Source: Rosa chinensis (Eukaryota > Streptophyta > Magnoliopsida > Rosales > Rosaceae). Taken from it: a DNA stretch of 64,000 bases. The DNA lies in contig NC_037090.1 of the NCBI RefSeq assembly GCF_002994745.2, positions 23,076,001 through 23,140,000 of the forward strand, written 5' to 3'. Below the pieces are notes generated by a model. It had not been told where the DNA came from. It ran no database searches and saw only the letters and a program-made list of their open reading frames with translations. This document shows, one piece after another, positions 54,397 to 64,000 of the stretch; the stretch's first letter is position 1, and every line of letters begins with the position of its first letter. The position numbers were made by a program, and so were the translations under genes.

Positions 54397-55612
54397 TAAT
54401 TTGTTCGAAATAAAGAAAGTTTATTCATAGGGAGCAATGGCTGTCCCGTTCATTGGTTTTCTATCTCCTCAGCTTGTAGTCGATTCATGGCCTTTGCATT
54501 TTTCCTTGTTCAGGTAACATGAGTGGAGTTGTACGCTTTCAGTTTACACACACATTCTTTTTTATTGGTGGAGATCGAATCCTTGACCAAGCTTAATTCT
54601 TCACCCTCCTTACTTGTTCTAATTCCAAAGACTTGTATGTTTTTTAGTTATTGATGAATGAAAATCAATTTTGAAGATCAATTTTATTATTAATATTTTT
54701 TGAAAAGTGAAATTCACACTCTTTATTTTATAATTCACATTCAATATTTTTTTGTTATGTATCTTAAATTTTCTTTTTGCAAAATTTGAGATTGTGAAAT
54801 TCATTTTAAAAGAGGAAAGGAGGCGAAATGCAAATTTTGTAGTGAGAATTTATTTTATTTTATTTTTTTTGATTCATGACTTTAAACCCATTTACAACTC
54901 CCCTTATTTGTATGTATAGGTTCGATTTGGGCTGGATTGTGTCAAATTCAAAACCATAAAGACTGTTGATCCTTGTCATTTCATCAGTCGACCATCGATC
55001 CTTTCGATCTAGTTTGAACCAACTCAACCCATTTTGATAGATTTGTTTTTGTCGATCAATCGCTTCTCAAAATTTTGAGGGAACTACGACACCGATGACA
55101 ATACTAAAGGTTAATTGCAAAGTAGATAAATAAATGTGAGAGATATCGACAAAAACAAAGAGGAAAGCAACAACGGATGTTTGTAATCAGGTATGGACCT
55201 TTTTTTTGTGTTGAAAATGACATCCATTATGCAATCAGCAAGTAGTACAATAATGACCCGCCCCTAAGCCTAAGGGGCCATCATAATGAGCCATTACATA
55301 TAGCACACTACCAAGCACAAGCACACCCTTAGCACACCCAATTTTTAAGAATAAGGCCAAACAAAGAAAGATTAGAACTTCGAAAAGAATAAAATGAATT
55401 AACAAAACTTCTATCTTCCTTTGCAATCTTCTCAGTCAAAAATAGAAAAACAATAGACCCGTCATCCTTCCGTGAAATAGGAAGAAAGACCAAAACTAAC
55501 ACTAAACATAAAAGATAAAACCCTAGAGGCCTTATGGACCCAAAAAAGCCAATTGCAAGCCCAAAAAGCCCAACTAAAGCAAACCCTAGATGAACAATCA
55601 TCCTCGTCACAC
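54397..55612. repeat. Tandem duplication, copy B (uninterrupted)
   Basis: About 1.22 kb matches copy A, including the GTCCCGTTCATTGGTTTTCT, TTCGATTTGGGCTGGATT and AGGAAGAAAGACCAAAA segments. Its right half on the minus strand reads as a short coding-like frame ending in FGLILKNWVC, also present in copy A. This suggests that a LINE tail was part of the duplicated unit. Confidence 0.88.
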
Positions 55613-55639
55613 CACTGCCATCGTCACCGTAGAAGATGC

Positions 55640-57414
55640 TGTTAGCCAAAAAGTCACTCTCTAGTATAAGGGCCAAGTTATAGTATAGGGAATTATGAGT
55701 AAGAGATATCGTACCCAAGGGATTGGAAAACTCACTCTAGCTAGGGAAAACCTAAAGGGTGCTAGATGAATATGCAAATGTACAAATCAAAAACAAGGGC
55801 TCACAAGTGAACCAAAGTTCTTGATGAATATATGCAAGATGGTGTAGTGGTTTGATATTGGTTTTGGAGATGATTTCAACTCAAATTAACACAAGATAGA
55901 AGCTTGAAATGTAAACTAGGCTATGCTAAACTAGATGTGATAGAATGGATGGAAGTTAGAGCTTTAGGTTGTTCACCATAACCTCCCTTGCATGCATTGA
56001 TGTTCAAACTATAAGTAAAACAATCCCAAGTCTCCAATTACCCTCTTAGCATCCGGATAAGACTACTAAGTACTAAACTCCTTTGATTTTATCAATTTCC
56101 ACCGGCTAAGTGCCAAACTAACTATCCAAGAGCAAGTTATATTACCGGATAAGTATCAATTCCTTGCTCCTAGATGCATAAAGGTTTGAGTTTAGATAAT
56201 CAAGCAAGCAAGCAAACCAATCCTAGGTCTAGGTGATTTTAACTCACTACCCTCACATACACACCTAGTTTGCTATCATGCTATTAATGTTCAAAGCTAG
56301 CTACTCTCTAAACATTGTTCATGTAATGACAAATAAAAAGTATTCAAATTAGCTAAATTCAAATACAAGCATTCATTTCTTGAATTAGTATGTGAAGATG
56401 ATCATGAAAATTGCATCAAATAAGATTCAAACATCAATCATTACAAGTTTGCCCTAGCCCCAACAATAGACTACTCACATATCTACATAAACTAGCATCA
56501 ACATAATGGAAAACATTAAGCTATCAAAGAATAGAGTTTAAAAAATCACTAGGGATGATCACAAGTGAAGGATGATGAAGTGGTTGATCATGAAAACTTT
56601 GTCATGAAGATGATGTGGTGGCTCTTCTTGTGCTCTAGCTTCTTCCTTGAACTCCTTCTTCAAGACTTTAGATGATGATGATACTTGGTATATGTAAGAT
56701 GTTATCAGTAGGGATGTAGTTGGAAAATAAAGTGGTGGAGATGAAGGTTTTGTGAAGGAGATGGTAGTGGATTATGTAGATAATAGAGAGAGAGAAAGAT
56801 GTAATGGCTAAGTGTGGAGTCATCATTTTCCTTGTGAAGAATGGGTACTTAAATACATGGAGAGAGATGTGAAAATGGTGTTGTGAAGTCAAGATAACAG
56901 CTAGGTCTTTGAATTGAGCAAAGAGGTAGAATATGAGAGTATTAATAGATCCCAAAAACAAGGGAAAAGAGTATGGGAGTGATGGTGTAGGTTAGAGTAG
57001 GAAATGATGAGTGAAGGATGGTGATTAAGCCTAAAACATGATAGATATTGAAGTGATGATGATGGTAGACTTTTAGGTAATAAGGATTGTTTTGTTGAAT
57101 TGGAACCAAAAGGTTTAGAATTTGGCTAAGATAGAATGATGGTGAATGGAATAGATGCTATAGTACTCATCCTCATTGCTCCTCCATGAATATGGCCAAA
57201 AAATACATGGCACCACCGTGAATGGTGGTGGGCCGCCACTTGTGCAGCCAAAAGTGGTAGTGCATGGAAAATTTGCCAAAATTTCACTTTTTTATCCTCT
57301 TGTCAAGATTTTCTACAAAACATGAAATTGGATCAATTAACATTAAATTGAACTTTAGAACAAGTAATTTTCATATTTTAGGGCATAAATATGTATATGA
57401 ATTATGATCCAACA
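55640..57414 (-). mobile_element. Solo LTR (1775 bp), minus orientation
   Basis: The segment runs from TGTTAGCCAAAAAGTC to TATGATCCAACA, with TG...CA borders. GATGC precedes it and GATGT follows (4 of 5). The motif GATATCGTACCCAAGGGATTG near its left end is a recurrent feature of plant LTRs in my memory. There is no gag-pol. Orientation is inferred from that motif. Confidence 0.65.
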
Positions 57415-57879
57415 GATGTCACTGCACCTGCCAACAGGACTAGAAGAATAATTCCACAACCTCACACACTAAGAGCACCAGCCATAAACACCGCTCTTGA
57501 TGCCACCACAATCACTGAGAGAAACAAAATCCTCTCTAGCATAGTCATCACAATCGTAGCAGATACCGGCTTGGTTTGACACAAGTGGATCAGGACTGGA
57601 CTATTTTGAAGGTATACCATGCAACCAATAATGATTTAAATTGAGTCTAAATCAATAATATGCAAGTATATTTTACATTTCCATTTGCTTTTATCACGAT
57701 TTGTGCTAATTTTCTAAAACTCAAAATTATATATCCATTATCTGAGTACCCAACCTCTATTATATTTAAAGGATCAATGTGGAAAGAAAGTCATCAATAC
57801 TATTATTTGATTGACAAAAGAAATGAAGCTTGGTTGAAAGTTGACTTTTATTCTGCTAGGGTTTTACCCTAGCCGAAAA
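57415..57879. other. Intergenic DNA, nothing firm
   Basis: The first 180 bases look like the continuation of the interrupted LINE-like sequence left of the solo LTR. The rest is AT-rich and plain. Confidence 0.35.
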
Positions 57880-59510
57880 ATTGATCGAGAGTTGTGCAGC
57901 GATGGTGGTGGGGGGTGTGATGGCGACTCTTTCCCTGTCGGATAAGGTCTTATTGAGCCTGGTTAGAGGCGGAGATTTGATCCATAACCCATTTTTTTTA
58001 CCTGTGTGGCCGCTTGCTTACCAAGAAGTTGGTGGTCATTCAATCATTCACAGCGGCGATTTTCGGGGTGTCGTGACTGAAGGAGAGGTTTTGATATGTG
58101 AAGAGGGGGGGGGGATCTTTGTGTTCCAATTTAAGGAACGGAGGTGAAGCTCCATGTTCTTCATGGAGGCTTATGGTACTACAACAACTCAATGATACTA
58201 TTGGCTGACTACAACGGTGTCTACGCACTGGCGAAGATCCTTTTGCGCTTTCTAGGTTTGGGTGGCAGTGAAGGGGATTAGAGTTGTCATGCACAATGAT
58301 CGGGCTCTAACCTGAATTATCAACTTGCTGAGGACTTTTTTTAAGGCTAACCAATTGCGCTGCGATGGAAGGATTTAGTCCAACAAATCTGGTTGATACA
58401 TGATTTGCGCCAGCGAGTCTGGGCTCGGCGTGACTTTTGTTTCTCTATGGAAGTGTCGATGATGCTTGAGTTCCAGTATGAGAAGTGCCACGACATCTGT
58501 AAAGGTTGTGGCTTCTTCACTCATGGTGGAGCGGACTGCGATAAGGGGTTGATGCTGAGGGAGATCGCGGTGTCGGCAGAGTTTGTGCCTCTGCTTAGAA
58601 CTACTTTGCCTGCGACCTTGTCAATAGGTACGGTGGAGGTCATGGTTTCTGGGTCTATAGAGGTGGTGCCGGAGATTTGAGATAGGTCGACTGCAGGTTT
58701 GGTTGCTCTGCGAGGGGTGGAGGTGGAGTTGGGTTCGTTGGTCCACTTGCCTTCTTTGTGTTTTTCGACTGCAAACCCTAATTTTGAATTAGGGTTGACC
58801 GCTATGAGGGTTTGACCAAGTTGAGGGCTAGTGGATCGACTGTTGGGTGATTTGGGCCTAAGGGCAGTGGTGTTTTTTTCATTTGGACACCCATATAAGG
58901 TTTTAGGTGTGCGAAGGCTTCGCAAGGAGGATTGGGTCAAGGATGGGAAATGCCTAAAGCTTTTGATGGCTTAGTTGAGGTCCCAGTCACTGATGAGAAG
59001 GTTCGGAAGGAAAAAGGTCTGCCCTGTGGTTGTCTAAATGAACCTAAGCCTGCACCTACTTCAGATGTCGTGTGGGCCTGGTTGAGGAGGAGATGGAGAA
59101 GGACACCCTATCTCAGGAAGGCTAGGGTTGCAGCCCTACATTGTCCCCAATGAAGTTGTTGCTGTAATGTTTGCGAGATCTACACCATTTGAGGTCTTAG
59201 GCATCAATGCTTCATACTGCTTTGCTTGGGGTTATGTAGGTCTGAGTTTCTTTTTTTTTCTTCTGCTTTGAATAATTCTCTCACCTTGTTCAGCTCTCCT
59301 TTAGGGTTGGATAGGTATAGACATGTTACTTTTGTTTTTGTTTTTTAGTTAGTTTGGTTTTTTCTGTTTTTCTTTAGGATTATTTGAGTTTTGCAGTCTG
59401 CTTTGTTCATTGATTTGTATTAGGAGATATTTTCGAATTCCTCTAGCTTGATGGAGAGTTGTCGTTGATTTATATATAATGGAACCTGATTCAGTTTCCC
59501 TAAAAAAAAC
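57880..59510 (+). pseudogene. LINE-type ORF1 remnant (DUF4283 and CCHC zinc knuckle) with poly(A) tail
   Basis: A plus-strand coding relic begins around ATG 57902 and reads, in several frames, the beta-strand-rich segment typical of plant LINE ORF1 (ATLSLSDKVLLSLVRGGDLI, then GDFRGVVTEGEVLI). A zinc knuckle CKGCGFFTHGGADC (CX2CX4HX4C, about 58498-58539) follows. Stops and frame changes interrupt it, and no endonuclease or RT remains. It ends in TTTCCCTAAAAAAAA at about 59497-59510, a LINE-like tail. The product in an intact element would be the RNA-binding ORF1 protein. No target duplication was found. Confidence 0.65.
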
Positions 59511-59725
59511 CTATATTATATTTAACATTGTGTGGTTAGCAGTACGTTATTATGAGTTTTGAAATGCATAATCCTTTGATAAAGAACAACTAGGCCCAAA
59601 ATCTATTGCACGTGTCACCTATAAATGATCTTGTTGAGACAAGAGATACTACTTAATTAGTACAATTGAACTGCCTCAATGAAATTACAAAATATGTCAT
59701 GGGAGCTAGATACATACCTATAAAT
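59511..59725. other. Intergenic DNA, nothing recognised
   Basis: A short AT-rich gap between the LINE tail and the next MITE. Confidence 0.4.
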
Positions 59726-60212
59726 TTATGGCACGTTTAATTACTTACTTGAAATGAAAAACATCATGAATCGGAGACAATTGGAAGTCTTGGAATGAGA
59801 GAATGAATGAATCAGAATAGGAATACAACTGGTTATAATTGATATTGTTTACTAATGTTCATGAATAAGAATTAAAACTAGTTCAATTACTAAAATACCT
59901 TCACAAAAGTAAATGTTCGTAAGAGATGTGTATATAGTTTTAGGATTATCAGTAATTTGAGGTTATTGAAAATACTTAAGGATATTTGGGGTAAAAAAGA
60001 TGCAATATTCCTGGGGCTTTGATTCCTAAACCCATACTCCCCTCTTTGGATATCAAACTCTGGGTCATTTAGGAATCGATTCTTGACAATGAGGTGGAAT
60101 CTATACACATTATAATACCTATATATATAAGTGAGTATACAAAGATAAACTCATACACCGAAATCATTCTCTTCATTTCCATTCTCATTCCAAGTAAGTA
60201 AATGTATCATTA
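59726..60212. mobile_element. PIF/Harbinger-like MITE (481 bp)
   Basis: The element at 59729-60209 is flanked by TTA (59726-59728, 60210-60212). The left end TGGCACGTTTAATTACTTAC pairs with the complement of GTAAGTAAATGTATCA. GGAATGAGA-type motifs recur near both ends. The short ORF inside is not meaningful. Confidence 0.7.
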
Positions 60213-60551
60213 GTGAAAATGGAGGGGTTCCAGCAATTGGATGGGTTTTCCTTTAGAAAATGGTTTTGGTAGATATAAAGTTCGATCTCTTGGACGTTGA
60301 AATTCTTTGAGGAGTCTTTGGGTTTGTCTTTTCGAGCAGAAGTTGACCTCCTTTTGTAACTCTCTAATAACTAAAAATTAAGAGACCATAGTAGAGACTA
60401 AGAGTTTCAAGAGAGTTCTCTCAAATGATTTGAAAATTTCATCTTCGTTTATCTCTTGAAGGTTAGATGGAGAAAGAAAATGACGAGTGTTTTTGTTAGA
60501 GGTAGAGCAGAGGTCGTGGACCAAGCTTAGAGCTCTGAATAAGAGGGGTGC
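60213..60551. other. Intergenic DNA, nothing recognised
   Basis: No gene or repeat is evident. Confidence 0.4.
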
Positions 60552-60960
60552 CACTATGCCAAAAAGCTATCAGATGACACGCATCAGACGACAAAAGGCT
60601 AATATTCTGTCGTCTGATTTTTTCATACGACAGATAAATTAAATGTATTGTCTGAATACATAGAGAAACCATACTTTGAACTTTTTGAAAATATGGTCCG
60701 ATTCAGACAACAGTTATATGTTGTCTTAATAGATGAAGATTTTCTATATTGAAGCCTAGCAAAAATTTTAGAAATCCCTCCAAGAAGTTTAAATCTTTCC
60801 CTCTCAAGTGTCCAAACCCTATAGCTGACTAGTCAATGGGGTGATATTCAGACAACAGAATTATGTTGTCTGAATAAGGTGAGTTTGACTTTAATTGTTT
60901 CAAGTCTTGCTCTTGGGACATAACACAAAACTCCTCTTCGTGATATTAACTCTGTCTAAA
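60552..60960 (+). mobile_element. CACTA-type transposon terminus with subterminal repeats
   Basis: CACTATGCCAAAAAG at 60552 matches the conserved start of CACTA (En/Spm) elements. It is followed by repeated and inverted subterminal words: CAGACGACA, CTGTCGTCTGA, TCAGACAACAG and TTGTCTGAAT, some paired into short palindromes. The opposite terminus (GGCATAGTG) is not seen, so the element runs past the window or is truncated. Confidence 0.65.
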
Positions 60961-62319
60961 ACTCAACCCCTTGAAAAAACTATCTAGAACTCTATCCACT
61001 CTCTGAGCAACCAAAGACTCAACTGAGATTGCGATCTCAATCTCAACCATCTCAATCTCTCAAACTTGAGAATACTTACCCAAACCTAGTCTCTCCTTCA
61101 GCCCAGGAATCATTTGCATTCGCGTCCAACTCTATGGAGCTGTCCAACAACCACTCAAAAGATTAGTGGAAGCTTCACTATTTTCGATTGGGTTATTGGC
61201 CGGTAAGCATTTTGCTTCATTAGGTTAGGGCTTCGATTGGGCTCAATCTTCGATTTTAGGGTTTCGATTGGGTTCAATCTTCTATTTTATGGTTTTTTTT
61301 TTTTGGAAATTGATTTGGGGTTTTCTAAAATTTTCCTTGTAAATCTTATTAGTTGTTAGGTCTTTCTTTGATTTACATTGGGGGATATTGAAATAGATTA
61401 AGGTGTTCGGGTTTTGTCTTGGTGGTGAAATTTGTTGTTTTTGAATTGATGGATTTCTTGATGTGGTTTATGAATTCAGGAATTCAGACTTGTACTGTTG
61501 CTTGTTATAGCATTGCTGTTGGAGGTGAGAAAAGCTTGAAACTTTATTGTGAATTTTGGTGTGGAAGGTTTTAGTTTTCGTATTATTTTGTACTGAAATA
61601 TGTGACATTGTAGGAGGGTTCGGGTCTTACTTGTTGGGTTTGAACAGGAAGACTTATGAAATTCTTCACAGTTTGAGCCTCATCTCTGGTACTTCATTAT
61701 TCGTCTAATTTATTCCGCCCTCTCTTTGTTTGGGTAAGTTAGATTTTCATTCTTCTACTTAAATCTTGAGCAACCTTTCTGGGAAAACTAAAATCAATTT
61801 CACTTCTATCTGTTTTGGGGTATTCTCCTCTTGTAATACCTCTTTGTTTCTCATGGTTTCTATGTTATAATGAGCATATCGCTTATCAAATTGTTCAATT
61901 TCTACTCAAAATGAGGGTTTGTAGTAGTAATTTTGGATTACTTCGATTTCTTTAAATTCTGCACTCTCTCATGTAGAACATATTTTACCTCTTTCTGCAT
62001 TTTTGGGGTTTCTTATTATTCTTTCTATTATCTTGATCTGGGATTAATCTCTTGCTTTTGGACTCATGTTTAGTATTAATATATGGGTCTTGGTTATGCT
62101 TGGTTGATTTTCATTCAAAGTACCCCATGAAGCATGCCCATTTGGTAATTGTGATTCAAGAATATATTGCATATGTTATCCTGGAAGTCGGAAGCCATCT
62201 TATTAACTTTCCCTAGTGGCAACGCCGATCATGTGGATGTGTTAAGACCAAAGAAAATAGTACTGGGTTGAGTATATTTTAGTTGGAAGCCTTTGGTAGG
62301 TTCTGCACTTGACACCATG
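60961..62319 (+). other. Transcript-like region downstream of the CACTA terminus
   Basis: CT-rich leader-like sequence at about 61040-61200 ends in a GGCCG|GTAAGC donor-like border (about 61202). T-rich, intron-like DNA with no long frame follows. This could be the first exon and intron of a gene carried by the CACTA element or of a host gene to the right. I recognise no protein. Confidence 0.3.
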
Positions 62320-64000
62320 TGTGATACCCCGGACCCAAAACAGTGGGGTTTTATTTTTAATGTTACTTTTGTTTGTTTTAGTATCACTTATCTGGTGCTA
62401 CTTTGGTATTCTCTTCTTTTTTATTTACTTTGATTTAAATGTTTTGGTATAAATATATTTTATATTTATGTGTTGATTCGGGGAAGTGGGGATAAGGTTG
62501 GCTGGTGGCCGACTAAGGAAAAGAAAGGAAGAAAAAGAGGAGAAAGAAATGGAACAGAGGGAGAGATGAAGAAAGGAGGAGAAGGAAATAAGAAGACCCT
62601 CCTTTTCTTTGGAAGAGGCATGCTGTTATTGGAGAGAAAAGTAGGAAAGGAAAGGGAAGAAGGGACGAGAAGGAGCGAAAGAAAAGAAAGAAGAAAAGAC
62701 CAGAGAGAGCACGGGGAAGAGAAAGAAAAGAAGGAAAGAACAGAGAAAACGCGGGGAAGAGAAAGGAAAGAAGGAAAGAAAAACAAAAGAGAGAGAGAGG
62801 GAGCACAGTAAAGTAAGGTATTGGTGAAGATTAACAGAGTAGCTTTGTTTTTGAGAAATTGTGCAGTGATTGTTCATGGTGGGTTTCGATTCCAGAAGAG
62901 GGAGAGATTGAGGTGATGTTTAGTCGTCTTTTGTACAAGGGAATAGTGGGTTGAGGTTTTACCATTCAATGGAACGGGTGAGGAGGAAGTTTCTGCTTGT
63001 GAAGTGAGTGACTCTACATCTGAAATTATGTTTTCTTGATTTTATACTTTTCTTTATTTTCTTTATGAAAGTGGTCTTGTGAATGTGAGGCTATGAGATT
63101 TTGGTGTGGAGGGTTTCATTCCCATTTGTTTTTCATCTCTAAGTTTCACTATGTTATATTCTAACTAGTAAGAGTTAGCAATTGCTCAGTGAACCTTGTT
63201 CTAATTTATCCTGGCACTTGTTCTTGAGGGTTTGGGCTTTCTGCTAATATGGCTCTTTGGTTTAAAGATATTGAAATTTGACTTCATTAGTTAGTTTTGA
63301 AAACAATTTAGCGAGTTCTTATTTCTTTATTTAGTTGCCTATTTGTTTTATGGAGAAAGTTGTCCAAATGTGGGTGTCGTTTTGTGCAAGATCCGTCAAT
63401 ACTTTGTTGGTCATACTTCACCGATTTGTTTGTTTTATCAATTGGTCTGGGTATTACATTGTTAATTGTTTATCGAATTGGGTGATGAGGAGTAGCTTTG
63501 ATTTGATTTCAACAAACCAATTACTTATGAGTTGTAGTTTTTCCTTTAGTGTGAAATCTGAGCTCTTGTTCTAGTTAATTTAGTTCCTAAAATTTGTTTG
63601 CTCCTTGATTTGTTATATATGCAATTGTTGTTTGTTTTTTGTTCTTTGATGTCGTTGTTCTAAATTGATGTTGAGGAAAAGTTGTTAACAAATTGTTTAT
63701 TTCTTCTAGTTAGAATTGATAGTGTTTATCTATAGTTATTTCGATTGTTTAGTATGCGCAATCTTGTAAACCTATTTTGGGGTATGTTGTTGTTTATACT
63801 TTGAAGAGTAGTGTGTTTTGGTTTAATCTGACTTTCAGACGTAGTCAAAAGAGTAGAGAACTTGTTATTTCTTTCTCTTTATTTGATCTTTATGTTCTGT
63901 TTATGGTCTTGCAATTGTCTATGTTAAGAGCTTTTTGAGATTATACATTCTGTTATAGTTGTGAATCTTGTTAGTCTTATTAGAGGCTTTTGATCATCTT
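62320..64000 (+). mobile_element. LTR start (TGTGATACCCCGG) with purine tract; right end not seen
   Basis: TGTGATACCCCGGACCC at 62320 has the same style as the solo LTR starts at 22415 and 52452. A TATA-like GGTATAAATATA follows at about 62446. An almost pure purine stretch on the plus strand lies at about 62515-62815. I did not find the closing border or target duplication. The rest to 64000 is T-rich without coding sequence, and may be LTR, intron or host DNA. Confidence 0.4.

Noticed and set aside
62466..62877. Several overlapping ORFs rich in Ser/Phe/Leu or Lys/Glu/Arg
   Set aside because: All derive from a purine-rich tract read in different frames; none has domain-like sequence.

Overview
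The window is plant nuclear DNA. It shows introns with GT-AG borders, two conserved plant genes, and a dense nest of plant transposable elements. It is a core eudicot; a Rosaceae-type genome is my guess from the mix of petuvirus-like viral insertion, copia and PIF/Harbinger elements, but nothing here proves the family.

Only two host genes are well supported. One is a seven-coding-exon RING-H2 E3 ligase of the RHF2A type on the minus strand (320-2631, with an untranslated first exon near 3793-3960). The other is a single-exon, 216-residue cysteine-rich plant protein on the minus strand (45356-46006).

From about 4632 to 12705 lies an endogenous caulimovirid (petuvirus/florendovirus-like) in nearly intact form. 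It has a tRNA-Met primer-binding site, a 1390-codon ORF (movement protein, capsid, zinc knuckle, protease), and an 887-codon ORF in the -1 frame (reverse transcriptase, RNase H, then a long unassigned C-terminal part). A TATA promoter and poly(A) signals follow. Immediately after it sits a 1.33-kb Mutator-like element (12715-14040) with about 315-bp inverted ends and a perfect 9-bp target duplication. It carries a U-box/ARM-like host gene fragment.

From 14054 to 26305 is a telescoped PIF/Harbinger element of about 2.9 kb. It is split by a decayed copia retrotransposon (14304-20976, TSD GTTTT) and a 2.7-kb solo LTR (22415-25079). A short poly(A) retroposon lies immediately to its right. From 27.9 to 31.3 kb there are direct LTR-like repeats flanking a short uninterrupted ORF. 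From 32170 to 39441 is a complete, very young minus-strand copia element: its 476-bp LTRs look identical, its 1463-codon gag-pol ORF is intact, and its TSD is CCTTA. It carries the same unusual 12-bp repeat family inside pol and in its untranslated leader.

The rest (39.4-64 kb) is host intergenic DNA full of MITEs, LINE fragments, solo LTRs and microsatellites. It includes a tandem duplication of about 1.25 kb (51.26-55.6 kb). The second copy preserves the empty site for two insertions in the first copy. The last 3.5 kb begins with a CACTA-type terminus and contains the start of another LTR.
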